A program made the position numbers and the translations under genes. Shown here one piece after another: positions 1 through 6,181 of a DNA stretch of 8,690 bases. The notes under the pieces were generated by a model. That model did no database searches. It saw nothing but the letters and a program-made list of their open reading frames with translations, and was not told where the DNA came from. The number at the start of each line of letters is the position of its first letter. Position 1 is the first letter of the stretch. The stretch covers positions 1-8,690 of the forward strand of contig JAEZDL010000129.1 in the NCBI GenBank assembly GCA_023418095.1, read 5' to 3'. The stretch is from Bacteroidota bacterium. GTDB taxonomy: Bacteria; Bacteroidota; Bacteroidia; Flavobacteriales_F; PHOS-HE28.

Positions 1-702
1 ATGCTATTGATCTTTCAAGCCATGGATGCTGCAGGCAAGGACAGCTGCATCAAGCATGTGATGAGCGGCGTGAATCCGCAGGGAGTGCACGTCACCAGTT
101 TCAAGGCACCAAGCACGTTAGAACGCAGCCATGACTTCTTATGGCGTCATGCGATCGCGATGCCACCGAAAGGACACATCGGGATCCACAACCGATCGCA
201 TTATGAAGAAGTGTTGGTCACGCGCGTCCACGAGGAATTCATCCTAGGACAGAACTTGCCAGGTATCCGATCCGCAAAAGACATCAACGATGAGTTCTGG
301 GAAGGCCGTTACCGCGCGATCCGCGAATTTGAAAAACACCTCGCTGCCAGCGGCATGGTGATCCTGAAATTCTTCCTGTATATGAACAAGGAGGAACAGA
401 AGAAACGCTTCCTCGAGCGCATCGATGATCCGGAAAAGAACTGGAAGTTCAGCGCGAACGACATCAAGGAACGCCAGCACTGGGACAAGTACATGCAGGC
501 CTATGAAAAGGCGATCGGCGCCACGGCTGCGCCACATGCACCATGGTTCATCATTCCTGCGGATGAACAATGGGAAAGCAGAGCGATGGTAGGCAGGTTG
601 CTGCGCATGAAGTTGGAGGAATTGGATCTGAAATATCCCGCGTTGGACGATATGACGAGAGATTCCTTGAAGAACATCCGGGAGCAACTCGTGAAGATGT
701 GA
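1..702 (+). CDS. ppk2: PPK2-family polyphosphate kinase / polyphosphate:nucleotide phosphotransferase (5'-truncated by window edge)
   Basis: Cytoplasmic PPK2 enzymes transfer phosphate between inorganic polyphosphate and nucleotides. The Walker A loop is at residues 8-15 of the visible part (MDAAGKDS). The Walker B region is at 64-69 (NRSHYE), followed by VLVTRVH. A lid-like helical stretch rich in Lys, Arg and Trp lies around 147-165, and the family's APWFIIPADEQWESR signature is at 180-194. The Glu of HYE (E69) sits where class I/II enzymes usually have Asn (WYN). That points to class III, which can phosphorylate both AMP and ADP; this subclass call is inference. Complete family members carry roughly 50-60 residues before Walker A, and here only seven are visible, so the true start lies upstream of base 1 and the ATG at base 1 is probably internal. 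His63, before NRS, is usually Phe in relatives. The gene ends in TGA and is followed within 6 bp by a strong hairpin. Confidence 0.93.
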   Translation: MLLIFQAMDAAGKDSCIKHVMSGVNPQGVHVTSFKAPSTLERSHDFLWRHAIAMPPKGHIGIHNRSHYEEVLVTRVHEEFILGQNLPGIRSAKDINDEFWEGRYRAIREFEKHLAASGMVILKFFLYMNKEEQKKRFLERIDDPEKNWKFSANDIKERQHWDKYMQAYEKAIGATAAPHAPWFIIPADEQWESRAMVGRLLRMKLEELDLKYPALDDMTRDSLKNIREQLVKM

Positions 703-707
703 TCGAT

Positions 708-735
708 GGCCGGAACATGCCATCATGTTCCGGCC
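708..735. terminator. Strong hairpin between converging genes, probable bidirectional terminator
   Basis: The arms GGCCGGAACATG (708-719) and CATGTTCCGGCC (724-735) pair perfectly over 12 bp around a CCAT loop. The hairpin lies between the PPK2 stop (702) and the stop of the opposing DUF4345-like gene (745), so it can serve both. No strong T-run follows on either strand, so intrinsic termination is inferred from placement and stem strength. Confidence 0.75.
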
Positions 736-744
736 TCGGACCCT

Positions 745-1170
745 TCATTGCGCCAGCGCGAACCTTGTCGATCGTGCTTTCGATCGTTCCGCAGCGAACA
801 TGCCCAACGCCAGCACGCACAATGTGCTTTCGATCACCAGCCATTGGCTGCCGAAATCACCCAGCGCACCTTCACTCGCGATGGTGATCATACGCGACAA
901 CGCGTACATGCCCCAGAAAAGGGCGATGAAACCGAGCGCCGCTGCCTTATCCTTTCGAACGAGCCAAGTGAAAATTGCGAGCAGCGTGAAGCCCACCCCG
1001 CCAAAAACGCCTCGGATCGAACTATAGGCATCGTTGTTCTCCAGCTTCACCTGCACCAGGTCCATCACACTTTGCGGGTCGAGCATCGCTTGAGCGCTCA
1101 CGCTGAGTATACCGATGCCACTGATACCGATCACGATGCCACTTCCGATCTTGATCCATTTGTTCGCCAT
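745..1170 (-). CDS. DUF4345-like four-helix membrane protein
   Basis: A 141-residue integral membrane protein with no known reaction. Four hydrophobic segments are visible at about residues 8-28, 53-72, 76-96 and 108-126. The segment around 50-66 (YSSIRGVFGGVGFTLL) and the ALSRM at 90-94 resemble the DUF4345 pattern, in which a small polar-Gly stretch before helix 2 and an Arg in helix 3 are conserved. The C-terminus is short and basic. The ATG at 1168-1170 is the natural start because it precedes a Lys-containing N-tail and helix 1. No Shine-Dalgarno is seen. The gene lies 103 bp downstream of the cupin gene on the same strand, so it may be co-transcribed from the TetR-controlled promoter, although an imperfect hairpin in the gap could attenuate read-through. 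The family assignment is by remembered pattern, not a search. Confidence 0.72.
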   Translation of the reverse strand: MANKWIKIGSGIVIGISGIGILSVSAQAMLDPQSVMDLVQVKLENNDAYSSIRGVFGGVGFTLLAIFTWLVRKDKAAALGFIALFWGMYALSRMITIASEGALGDFGSQWLVIESTLCVLALGMFAAERSKARSTRFALAQ

Positions 1171-1173
1171 GTT

Positions 1174-1206
1174 GTCGAGTTTTTTTGATGCGGCAAAACT
1201 CTCGAC
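1174..1206 (-). repeat. Imperfect inverted repeat just upstream of the DUF4345-like gene
   Basis: GTCGAGTTT (1174-1182) pairs with AAACTCTCGAC (1196-1206) except for a 2-nt bulge. The arms enclose 13 nt. On the minus strand the structure ends 3 nt before the start codon at 1170 and includes an A-run (complement of 1180-1186). It could be a weak terminator for the cupin gene or a 5'-UTR structure of the next gene; the sequence does not decide. Apart from this, I see nothing recognisable in the 1171-1273 gap. Confidence 0.35.
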
Positions 1207-1273
1207 TTCACAGGCCAGCGTCCATTGATGCAGATCAAGAAGTGCGGACGTTCGAGCTTTCGATCAGCAGGGA

Positions 1274-1825
1274 TCAGAGAACAGGCTCCGGAGCATCAGC
1301 GTACCTCTTATGCTTGCCTGAAAGTTTTCCGAAGAAGATCGTGGTCGGGAAGATCACTTTCTTAACGAAGCCGGGAATGTCCGTCATGTCGAATTCCGAT
1401 CGATAGCGCATCAACAGAAACGCACCATCGAATTCCTGCGGACGTGGTTTCGAATTCTCACGCGTGCTGCGATAGATCTCGGTAAGGAAGTATTCCAGGT
1501 TGTTGGCAGGAGCCACCCAGCCCTTGCACTTCAATGGGGTTGTGCCTGCGTTCCAGAACCGGTGGGCCACACCAGCTTCAAAGGTGACCGTTTCGCCGGG
1601 ACCGTGTTCGGTCGGCTGCTGGCCCTGCACCTGCACGCCGATCCTTCCTTCGATCACTGTCAAACTTTCGGCCTGTTTGAAATGAACATGCATGGGCGGA
1701 CCGGAGCCAGGCTGTACGAGGTTCTCCACCTCCAGCTTTCCGCCTTTGCCATCATCGATCAAGCGAACGAATGTCAACTGTTCGCCATGACCATTTTCGA
1801 TCGTGTGCGGGTACGTGGATCGCAT
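1274..1825 (-). CDS. Single-domain cupin protein, function unknown
   Basis: A 183-residue protein with one conserved cupin barrel. Motif 1 is at residues 42-60 (GPPMHVHFKQAES...EG), giving likely metal ligands His46, His48 and Glu53. Motif 2 is at 77-92 (GETVTFEAGVAHRFWN), giving His88 with Asn92. Metal binding is therefore likely, but cupins range from dioxygenases and isomerases to sugar-binding proteins, so no substrate can be named. Residues 95-183 form an unusually long tail beyond the barrel, with LEYFLTEIY and an aromatic-rich segment near 160-168 (FPTTIFFGK). The start at 1823-1825 lies 22 nt after a well-matched Bacteroidota promoter, which supports it. The gene is divergent from the TetR regulator and very probably controlled by it. 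Confidence 0.85.
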   Translation of the reverse strand: MRSTYPHTIENGHGEQLTFVRLIDDGKGGKLEVENLVQPGSGPPMHVHFKQAESLTVIEGRIGVQVQGQQPTEHGPGETVTFEAGVAHRFWNAGTTPLKCKGWVAPANNLEYFLTEIYRSTRENSKPRPQEFDGAFLLMRYRSEFDMTDIPGFVKKVIFPTTIFFGKLSGKHKRYADAPEPVL

Positions 1826-1830
1826 TGCCT

Positions 1831-1838
1831 TAAATTTG
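1831..1838 (+). promoter_or_regulatory. Bacteroidota -7 box for the tetR gene
   Basis: TAAATTTG fits the Bacteroidota -7 consensus TAnnTTTG and lies 26 nt before the tetR ATG. No TTTG is found 19-21 nt upstream, so the promoter is less complete than the opposing one. The last four bases are also the first four of the operator palindrome, consistent with autorepression. Confidence 0.5.
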
Positions 1839-1851
1839 GACAGTGTCCAAA
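1835..1851. promoter_or_regulatory. Palindromic operator, likely TetR-family binding site
   Basis: TTTGGACA-G-TGTCCAAA is a perfect 8-bp inverted repeat around one central base. It sits in the 39-bp gap between the divergent cupin and tetR genes. TetR-family dimers typically bind such palindromes next to their own gene. Each arm overlaps the TTTG of a -7 box, one per strand, so a bound dimer would cover both promoters. Binding itself is inference. Confidence 0.8.
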
Positions 1852-1878
1852 AGTAATACGTTCAATGGCATTTGCAAA
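1848..1878 (-). promoter_or_regulatory. Bacteroidota-type promoter for the cupin gene
   Basis: Read on the minus strand, TTTG (1878-1875), a gap of exactly 19 nt, and TACTTTTG (1855-1848) match the Bacteroidota primary-sigma consensus (TTTG-N19-21-TAnnTTTG) at every fixed position. The -33 element lies inside the start of the tetR coding sequence. The -7 box overlaps one arm of the operator. The cupin ATG follows after 22 nt. Confidence 0.7.
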
Positions 1879-2482
1879 AAGTGATGAAAAAAGAACGGCG
1901 ATCCTCAAGGAAGCACTGAAGCTGTTCAACAGGAACGGGATCGAATATGTGGGTGTGCGCGAGATCGCAGCATCGATCGGCATGCGGCCCTCGCACATCA
2001 CCTACTACTTTCCTACGAAGGAGGACATCGTGGTCGCGATCGCTCAGCAGCTTGGCGAATTGAATGATCGCAACTTATCGGACCCGGCGGAAGTCGACAG
2101 TTTGGAGACTTTCATTGATCGCTTCCGGCAGGTGATGAAGAACCATATCAAATTCCGTTGTCTGCCTTTGAGCATGCCACACCTGGTGGAGCGCTCGCCC
2201 AAGATGCGCGATCATTTGAAGCGAACGCAGGGCAGAAGAAAAGATGATCTGCGTGTAATGATCCAAAACCTTGCCGGGAACCACGTCGTAAGGCAGCTCC
2301 AGGAGGAAGAGATCGCGTATCTGATCGGTTGCTTCAGCTTGATCTCCCGTGGCTGGCTTTCAGAAACGGTAGCGGCGGGATCACGGCCGGAGACGCGGAT
2401 CGATCATTATCTCGATCTGATCCGGATGCATCTCCGGCCGTTCCTTCGTGACCAAGGGGGAAAGAGATCGGTGAAGAAATAG
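1865..2482 (+). CDS. TetR/AcrR-family transcriptional regulator
   Basis: A 205-residue DNA-binding repressor-type protein. The N-terminal helix-turn-helix spans about residues 11-57 and has the family pattern: a helix with ILKEALKLFNRNG (13-25), then VREIAASIGM (31-40), then the recognition helix with SHITYYFPTKEDI (43-55). The remainder is a helical ligand-binding and dimerisation domain of the usual size, too variable to reveal the inducer. The reading frame is open far upstream to about 1562, but that part is antisense to the cupin gene. The ATG at 1865 gives the standard start about ten residues before helix 1, directly after the operator. The gene is divergent from the cupin gene across a 39-bp operator/promoter region, so it probably represses both that gene and itself. 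Its stop lies 3 bp from the stop of the opposing T9SS gene. Confidence 0.92.
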   Translation: MAFAKSDEKRTAILKEALKLFNRNGIEYVGVREIAASIGMRPSHITYYFPTKEDIVVAIAQQLGELNDRNLSDPAEVDSLETFIDRFRQVMKNHIKFRCLPLSMPHLVERSPKMRDHLKRTQGRRKDDLRVMIQNLAGNHVVRQLQEEEIAYLIGCFSLISRGWLSETVAAGSRPETRIDHYLDLIRMHLRPFLRDQGGKRSVKK

Positions 2483-2485
2483 CGG

Positions 2486-3256
2486 CTACGGGATCAACAC
2501 GCGAAGGATCTTTGAATGGCGGCCGTATTCGATCCGCAACAAGTGTACGCCAGTGGCCAGATCAGCGATCGGAACGATCACCTGGTGACCAGTGGAAGTT
2601 CCTGCACTGAGCAATTTTCCCTGCACATCCAGGAGTTCATGTCCGATCGTTCCGCTGAAGCCGTTGGATCGGGCAATGAGCAGGTCACCATCGATCGTAA
2701 CATCGATCGAAAGATCATCAGCGCTTTCGGGCAATGCCATGGCAAGGCAGGTGGAGGTCATCTGTACAAATGCCTCATAAGGCAATTCGTTCACGCCTTC
2801 AGCGATCGGGCCACTCACGGTTCCATGATCGAAGTCCAGATAGTACGTTCCACAGATCGAGATCATGTAATCGCCTTCCTGTTCCAGCGAATTGCCGCAC
2901 ATTCCGTTGCCCATTTGATCCGTGAATTTCAAGGCCCAAACAACGGTATCGCCTATCTCCCAGGCATCAGGATAAACGCGGCAGAGCAAGCCACAATCAC
3001 CCCACACACGCAGCACATCGCCAACCTGGACGTCGCCACTTATCACGTCCAGCACTACCACGTCCATGCCGTGTGCCTCTTGGGCCGTTTTCTTCCCAAG
3101 GATCACAATATCGGGTGGCCACCATTGCGGCTCTTCATACGGCGGATCAAGCGTGGCGCAGAACGTTTCAGGGCCGAAGCAACTGCAGGCCGATCCGGGA
3201 CCGATCGAACCGATCATTAGAGCGATCACAAGTAGAACTCGTTCCATGGAAGTCAT
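2486..3256 (-). CDS. Exported protein with TIMP/NTR-like N-terminus and T9SS C-terminal sorting domain
   Basis: A 256-residue secreted protein. A signal peptide spans residues 1-23 (basic start, hydrophobic core VLLVIALMIG, cleavage after GSA). The mature chain would start Cys-Ser-Cys (C24, C26), followed by C33, C88, C92, C120, C135 and C170. A CxC beginning directly at the mature N-terminus, then VILGKK and a beta-rich region, resembles the TIMP/netrin (NTR) fold; this is a pattern-based suggestion only. Residues about 183-256 form a type A T9SS sorting domain (VTIDGDLLIARSN, ELLDVQGKLL, LATGVHLLRIEYG, then a short basic end with ILRVLIP), which directs export across the outer membrane and usually surface attachment or release. 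The usual FPNP motif at the domain start is missing. ATG at 3245-3247 (Met4) is an equally plausible start. The GSAC sequence is a poor lipobox because -3 is Gly. Confidence 0.82.
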   Translation of the reverse strand: MTSMERVLLVIALMIGSIGPGSACSCFGPETFCATLDPPYEEPQWWPPDIVILGKKTAQEAHGMDVVVLDVISGDVQVGDVLRVWGDCGLLCRVYPDAWEIGDTVVWALKFTDQMGNGMCGNSLEQEGDYMISICGTYYLDFDHGTVSGPIAEGVNELPYEAFVQMTSTCLAMALPESADDLSIDVTIDGDLLIARSNGFSGTIGHELLDVQGKLLSAGTSTGHQVIVPIADLATGVHLLRIEYGRHSKILRVLIP

Positions 3257-3367
3257 TTATTACATTGACGTTCACAGGCGCCTGATAGCTGCCTGTGCGG
3301 GCCGAAGTGTTCTGCCAGAGACGACCGGTTAACGATTTCGTTGCACGCAGATCCAGATCCGCGGAAG

Positions 3368-3375
3368 TACTTTTG
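3368..3375 (+). promoter_or_regulatory. Candidate -7 box for the lipoprotein gene
   Basis: TACTTTTG fits TAnnTTTG and lies 17 nt before the lipoprotein ATG at 3393. It is identical to the -7 box of the cupin promoter. The only upstream TTG (3341-3343) is 24 nt away, longer than the usual spacing. In the rest of the 3257-3392 divergent gap I find no convincing minus-strand promoter. Confidence 0.4.
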
Positions 3376-3392
3376 AGCATTCGTTCACGTCC

Positions 3393-3797
3393 ATGCGCAT
3401 CACAACTCCATTATTCGCCATTTTCCTGCTTTTTGGGATCACAGCATGTGATAAGGAGGACAGCGACACGCAGCCGGTGGTGAACCCCACGATCCAATTC
3501 CGGTCGGACAGCGGATTCGTTTTTCAGAGCGATACGGTGCCGGTTCAGGATACTCTGCGCGTAGGTGTTTCCATCGATCGTGGCACACAAGCACTTCACC
3601 ATTTCAAGGTCTCGGTAAGCTATGATGGTGCGGCCGCAGCCGTTACGGACAGCCTTCCGGTGGGTACGGATGAATTCGAATTCACCAAAACGATCATCAC
3701 GCGGCCCCAGCCTGGCATTGAAAAATGGAATTTCAGCGTGATCGAGAACGACGGTGATGTGATCTTCCGATCACTTACGTTCACCGTGGTCGAATAG
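3393..3797 (+). CDS. Small predicted lipoprotein, function unknown
   Basis: A 134-residue protein with a lipoprotein signal peptide: residues 1-18 have an Arg near the start, a hydrophobic core (LFAIFLLFG) and lipobox ITAC, so Cys19 should be lipidated. The DKED after Cys19 is acidic, as in many Bacteroidota lipoproteins sent to the outer membrane or cell surface. A Thr/Pro/Asn linker (about 24-32) leads to one beta-rich domain (33-134) with alternating strands (TLRVGVSIDRG, HHFKVSVSYDG, EKWNFSVIEND, RSLTFTVVE) that looks immunoglobulin-like. No catalytic motif is seen and I do not recognise the family. The gene is divergent from the T9SS cargo gene and 57 bp upstream of aspS, so it could lead the same transcript. 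Confidence 0.8.
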   Translation: MRITTPLFAIFLLFGITACDKEDSDTQPVVNPTIQFRSDSGFVFQSDTVPVQDTLRVGVSIDRGTQALHHFKVSVSYDGAAAAVTDSLPVGTDEFEFTKTIITRPQPGIEKWNFSVIENDGDVIFRSLTFTVVE

Positions 3798-3854
3798 CCG
3801 ATCGGCATTCCTGCGAAGTGGAACTCGGTAACTTCGTGCTCCAATTTCCGATCA

Positions 3855-5744
3855 ATGTTCCGCACGCATACATGTGGTGAACTTCGACTTTCGCACGCTG
3901 GAGAACAGGTTACACTGGCCGGCTGGGTGCAGCGCACGCGCGCCATGGGTGGCATGACCTTCGTTGATCTGCGCGATCGCTTCGGCATAACGCAGCTTTC
4001 CTTCAACATGGAACGCGATGCCGCGCTTTGTGAACAGGCGAATTCCCTGGGCCGCGAATTCGTGGTGCAGGTTGAAGGAAAAGTAAAGGAACGAGAGAAC
4101 AGGAATGCGAACATCCCGACCGGCGAGATCGAGATCATTGTTACCGGGCTGAAGATCCTGAACCGATCGAAGATACCGCCGTTCACGATCGAGGATGAGA
4201 CCGACGGTGGCGATGAACTGCGGATGAAATACCGCTATCTGGACCTTCGCAGGAACCTGGTGCGCAGCAACATGGAATTGCGCCATCGCATGGCGATCGA
4301 AGTGCGGAACTACCTGAGCGCACAACATTTCCTGGAAGTTGAAACGCCGGTGCTGATCAAGAGCACTCCGGAAGGCGCACGCGATTTCATCGTGCCGAGC
4401 CGGATGAACGCCGGTGAATTCTATGCGCTGCCGCAAAGTCCGCAAACGTTCAAGCAATTGCTGATGGTCGCGGGTTTCGATCGGTACTTCCAGATCGTGA
4501 AATGTTTCCGTGATGAAGATCTGCGCGCCGATCGGCAACCGGAGTTCACGCAGATCGATTGCGAGATGGCGTTCGTGGAACGCGATGATGTGCTGGAGAC
4601 GTTCGAGGGTCTGGCTAAACATCTTTTCAAGGAGATCCTCGGCGAAGAATTCCATGAGCCATTTCCGCGGATGGCGTATGACGATGCGATGCGTTGGTAC
4701 GGCAGCGACAAGCCCGATCTGCGTTTCGGGATGAAGTTCGTTGAGCTTGGATCAGTGCCACCCCCATCGGCCGATCCGCGGCCATTGATGAAGACATCCA
4801 CCGATCCGTTCGATCCCGCGCTGGCTGCAACATCGACCGAAAGCCGTATGAACGCTCCGGTATTGGAGAACAGTGGATCGGGTATTCCTGATCTGGTGCG
4901 CGGCCTGGGTTTCAAGTTGTTCGATGAAGCGGAATTGGTGATCGGTATAAATGCCGAAGGTTGCGCGAGTTGGAGCAGGAAGCAGACCGATGCGCTGATC
5001 GACTTCGTGAAACGCCCGCAGATCGGAGGTTCCGGGATCGTTTTCTTGAAATGGACAGGTGAAGGTTTGAAGAGCACGGTGGATAAATTCTATTCGCCGG
5101 AACAAGTGAAGAAATGGGCTGAAGCCGCACACATGCAATTGGGCGATCTGCTCTGCATCATGGCCGGTCCTGCCGATAAGGTGCGGAAGCAGTTGAACGA
5201 GTTGCGCCTTCATCTAGCCGATCAACTCGGCCTTCGCGATCCGAAGATCTTCAAACCGCTTTGGGTGGTGGATTTTCCGCTGCTCGAACGCGACGAGGAA
5301 AGTGGCCGCTGGCACGCGATGCATCACCCGTTCACGGCACCGAAGCCGGAAGATGCGCACAAGCTGGAAAGCGATCCCGGAAGCGTGAAGGCGAACGCCT
5401 ACGACCTGGTGATCAACGGCACTGAGATCGGCGGTGGAAGCATCCGCATACACGACCGATCGATGCAGGAAGCGATGTTCCGCGTGCTCGGTTTCACCGA
5501 TGCAGATGCGCGCTACAAGTTCGGATTTCTCATGGATGCGTTCGAATATGGTGCTCCGCCGCACGGTGGTTGCGCGTTCGGTTTCGATCGCTGGGTCTCG
5601 CTCTTCGGGCATCGCACGGATATCCGCGAGTTCATCGCATTCCCAAAGAACAATTCAGGGCGCGACACCATGATCGATGCGCCGAGCCGGATCGATGACG
5701 AGCAGTTGGAGGAACTTGGCCTTCGGATCAAGGAAGAGGCTTGA
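3855..5744 (+). CDS. aspS: Aspartate--tRNA ligase (AspRS), bacterial type
   Basis: A cytoplasmic class IIb synthetase that charges tRNA-Asp with aspartate. The N-terminal OB-fold anticodon-binding domain covers about residues 1-105 (LAGWVQRTRAMGGMTFVDLRDRFG). The catalytic core shows the QSPQTFKQL serine loop near 194-202, motif 2 at 218-231 (FRDEDLRADRQPEF), the bacterial HHPFTAPKPED loop, NGTEIGGGSIRIHD, and motif 3 at 576-580 (GFDRW...GHRTDIREFIAFPKN). The bacteria-specific GAD insertion domain lies between motifs 2 and 3. At 629 residues it exceeds the usual 580-600, and the excess maps to residues about 301-347 (bases 4755-4895), a Pro/Ser/Thr-rich stretch between KFVELGS and VRGLGFKLFDEAELV. 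The ATG at 3855 matches the usual family N-terminus (MFRTHTCGELR). No Shine-Dalgarno is seen, and the upstream gap holds only a weak -7-like TAACTTCG (3829-3836). The VOC and guaD genes follow closely downstream. Confidence 0.97.
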   Translation: MFRTHTCGELRLSHAGEQVTLAGWVQRTRAMGGMTFVDLRDRFGITQLSFNMERDAALCEQANSLGREFVVQVEGKVKERENRNANIPTGEIEIIVTGLKILNRSKIPPFTIEDETDGGDELRMKYRYLDLRRNLVRSNMELRHRMAIEVRNYLSAQHFLEVETPVLIKSTPEGARDFIVPSRMNAGEFYALPQSPQTFKQLLMVAGFDRYFQIVKCFRDEDLRADRQPEFTQIDCEMAFVERDDVLETFEGLAKHLFKEILGEEFHEPFPRMAYDDAMRWYGSDKPDLRFGMKFVELGSVPPPSADPRPLMKTSTDPFDPALAATSTESRMNAPVLENSGSGIPDLVRGLGFKLFDEAELVIGINAEGCASWSRKQTDALIDFVKRPQIGGSGIVFLKWTGEGLKSTVDKFYSPEQVKKWAEAAHMQLGDLLCIMAGPADKVRKQLNELRLHLADQLGLRDPKIFKPLWVVDFPLLERDEESGRWHAMHHPFTAPKPEDAHKLESDPGSVKANAYDLVINGTEIGGGSIRIHDRSMQEAMFRVLGFTDADARYKFGFLMDAFEYGAPPHGGCAFGFDRWVSLFGHRTDIREFIAFPKNNSGRDTMIDAPSRIDDEQLEELGLRIKEEA

Positions 5745-5764
5745 TCGCCGCGCTATCTTTCAAC

Positions 5765-6181
5765 ATGGATCGGCCACCGCTGCTTGGGATCAAGGAGACG
5801 TGCATCTATGTGAAGGATCTTGATCGCAGCCGCGAATTCTATGAAGAACTGATCGGTCTGGAGTGTTTTTCCTTTGCGGAGAGAAGTCACGCGTTCTTTC
5901 GTGTCGGAAGGTCCGTACTGCTCTGTTTCGATCCGATCGCAAGCAGAAAACAACATCACTTACCGCGTCATTTCGCGGAAGGCGAATTGCATTTCGCATT
6001 CGAAGTGGAAAGATCGGGATATGATCGATGGAAGCAATGGATCAGCGCAAGATCCATCGAGATCGAACAGGAGCAGGATTGGCCGGGCGGATTCCGATCG
6101 TTCTACTTCCGCGATCCCGATCGGAATTGCGTGGAGATCATTGAACAAGGCACCTGGGAATTCGATCGGAATGAAGAATGA
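5765..6181 (+). CDS. VOC-superfamily (glyoxalase/bleomycin-resistance-like) protein
   Basis: A 138-residue single-unit vicinal oxygen chelate protein made of two beta-alpha-beta-beta-beta modules. The first starts at ETCIYVKDLDRSREFYEELIGLE (11-33) and the second at GELHFAFEVE (73-82), ending YFRDPDRNCVEIIE (114-127). Potential metal ligands are Glu11 (where many relatives have His), His76 and Glu124. The usual DPDGN turn reads DPDRN, with Arg120 replacing Gly. Substrate is unknown, since family members include glyoxalases, dioxygenases and drug-binding proteins. An in-frame TTG at 5741 overlaps the aspS stop, but the ATG at 5765 was chosen because it lies close to the fold's first strand and gives a normal N-terminus. 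The 3' end overlaps the guanine deaminase start by 11 bp, which suggests translational coupling in an aspS-led operon. Confidence 0.85.
   Translation: MDRPPLLGIKETCIYVKDLDRSREFYEELIGLECFSFAERSHAFFRVGRSVLLCFDPIASRKQHHLPRHFAEGELHFAFEVERSGYDRWKQWISARSIEIEQEQDWPGGFRSFYFRDPDRNCVEIIEQGTWEFDRNEE

Noticed and set aside
1562..1864. A 101-residue N-terminal extension in the same open frame as the TetR regulator
   Set aside because: It is antisense to the well-supported cupin gene, crosses the operator and promoters, and would put unrelated sequence before a helix-turn-helix that normally starts near the N-terminus.
2516..3220. A 234-residue plus-strand open frame opposite the T9SS cargo gene
   Set aside because: The minus-strand frame has a signal peptide and sorting domain; this one has only shadow features rich in His, Arg and Ile.
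3273..3297. CACAGGC...GCCTGTG inverted repeat, with the internal palindrome CAGGCGCCTG, in the 3257-3392 divergent gap
   Set aside because: The 7-bp arms with an 11-nt loop lie away from any recognisable promoter box and no regulator gene is adjacent, so a site call is not supported.
3814..3836. Short inverted repeat CGAAGT...ACTTCG before aspS as a terminator for the lipoprotein gene
   Set aside because: The stem is only 6 bp with an 11-nt loop and no T-run; it is too weak to call.
3852..4655. A 267-residue open frame on the minus strand opposite aspS
   Set aside because: It is a shadow of the conserved synthetase frame. It has no recognisable domain and its composition follows the complementary codons.
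5741..5764. TTG start for the VOC protein overlapping the aspS stop codon
   Set aside because: The ATG 24 bp downstream gives a more normal N-terminus; the extra eight residues add nothing to the fold. The TTG cannot be fully excluded.
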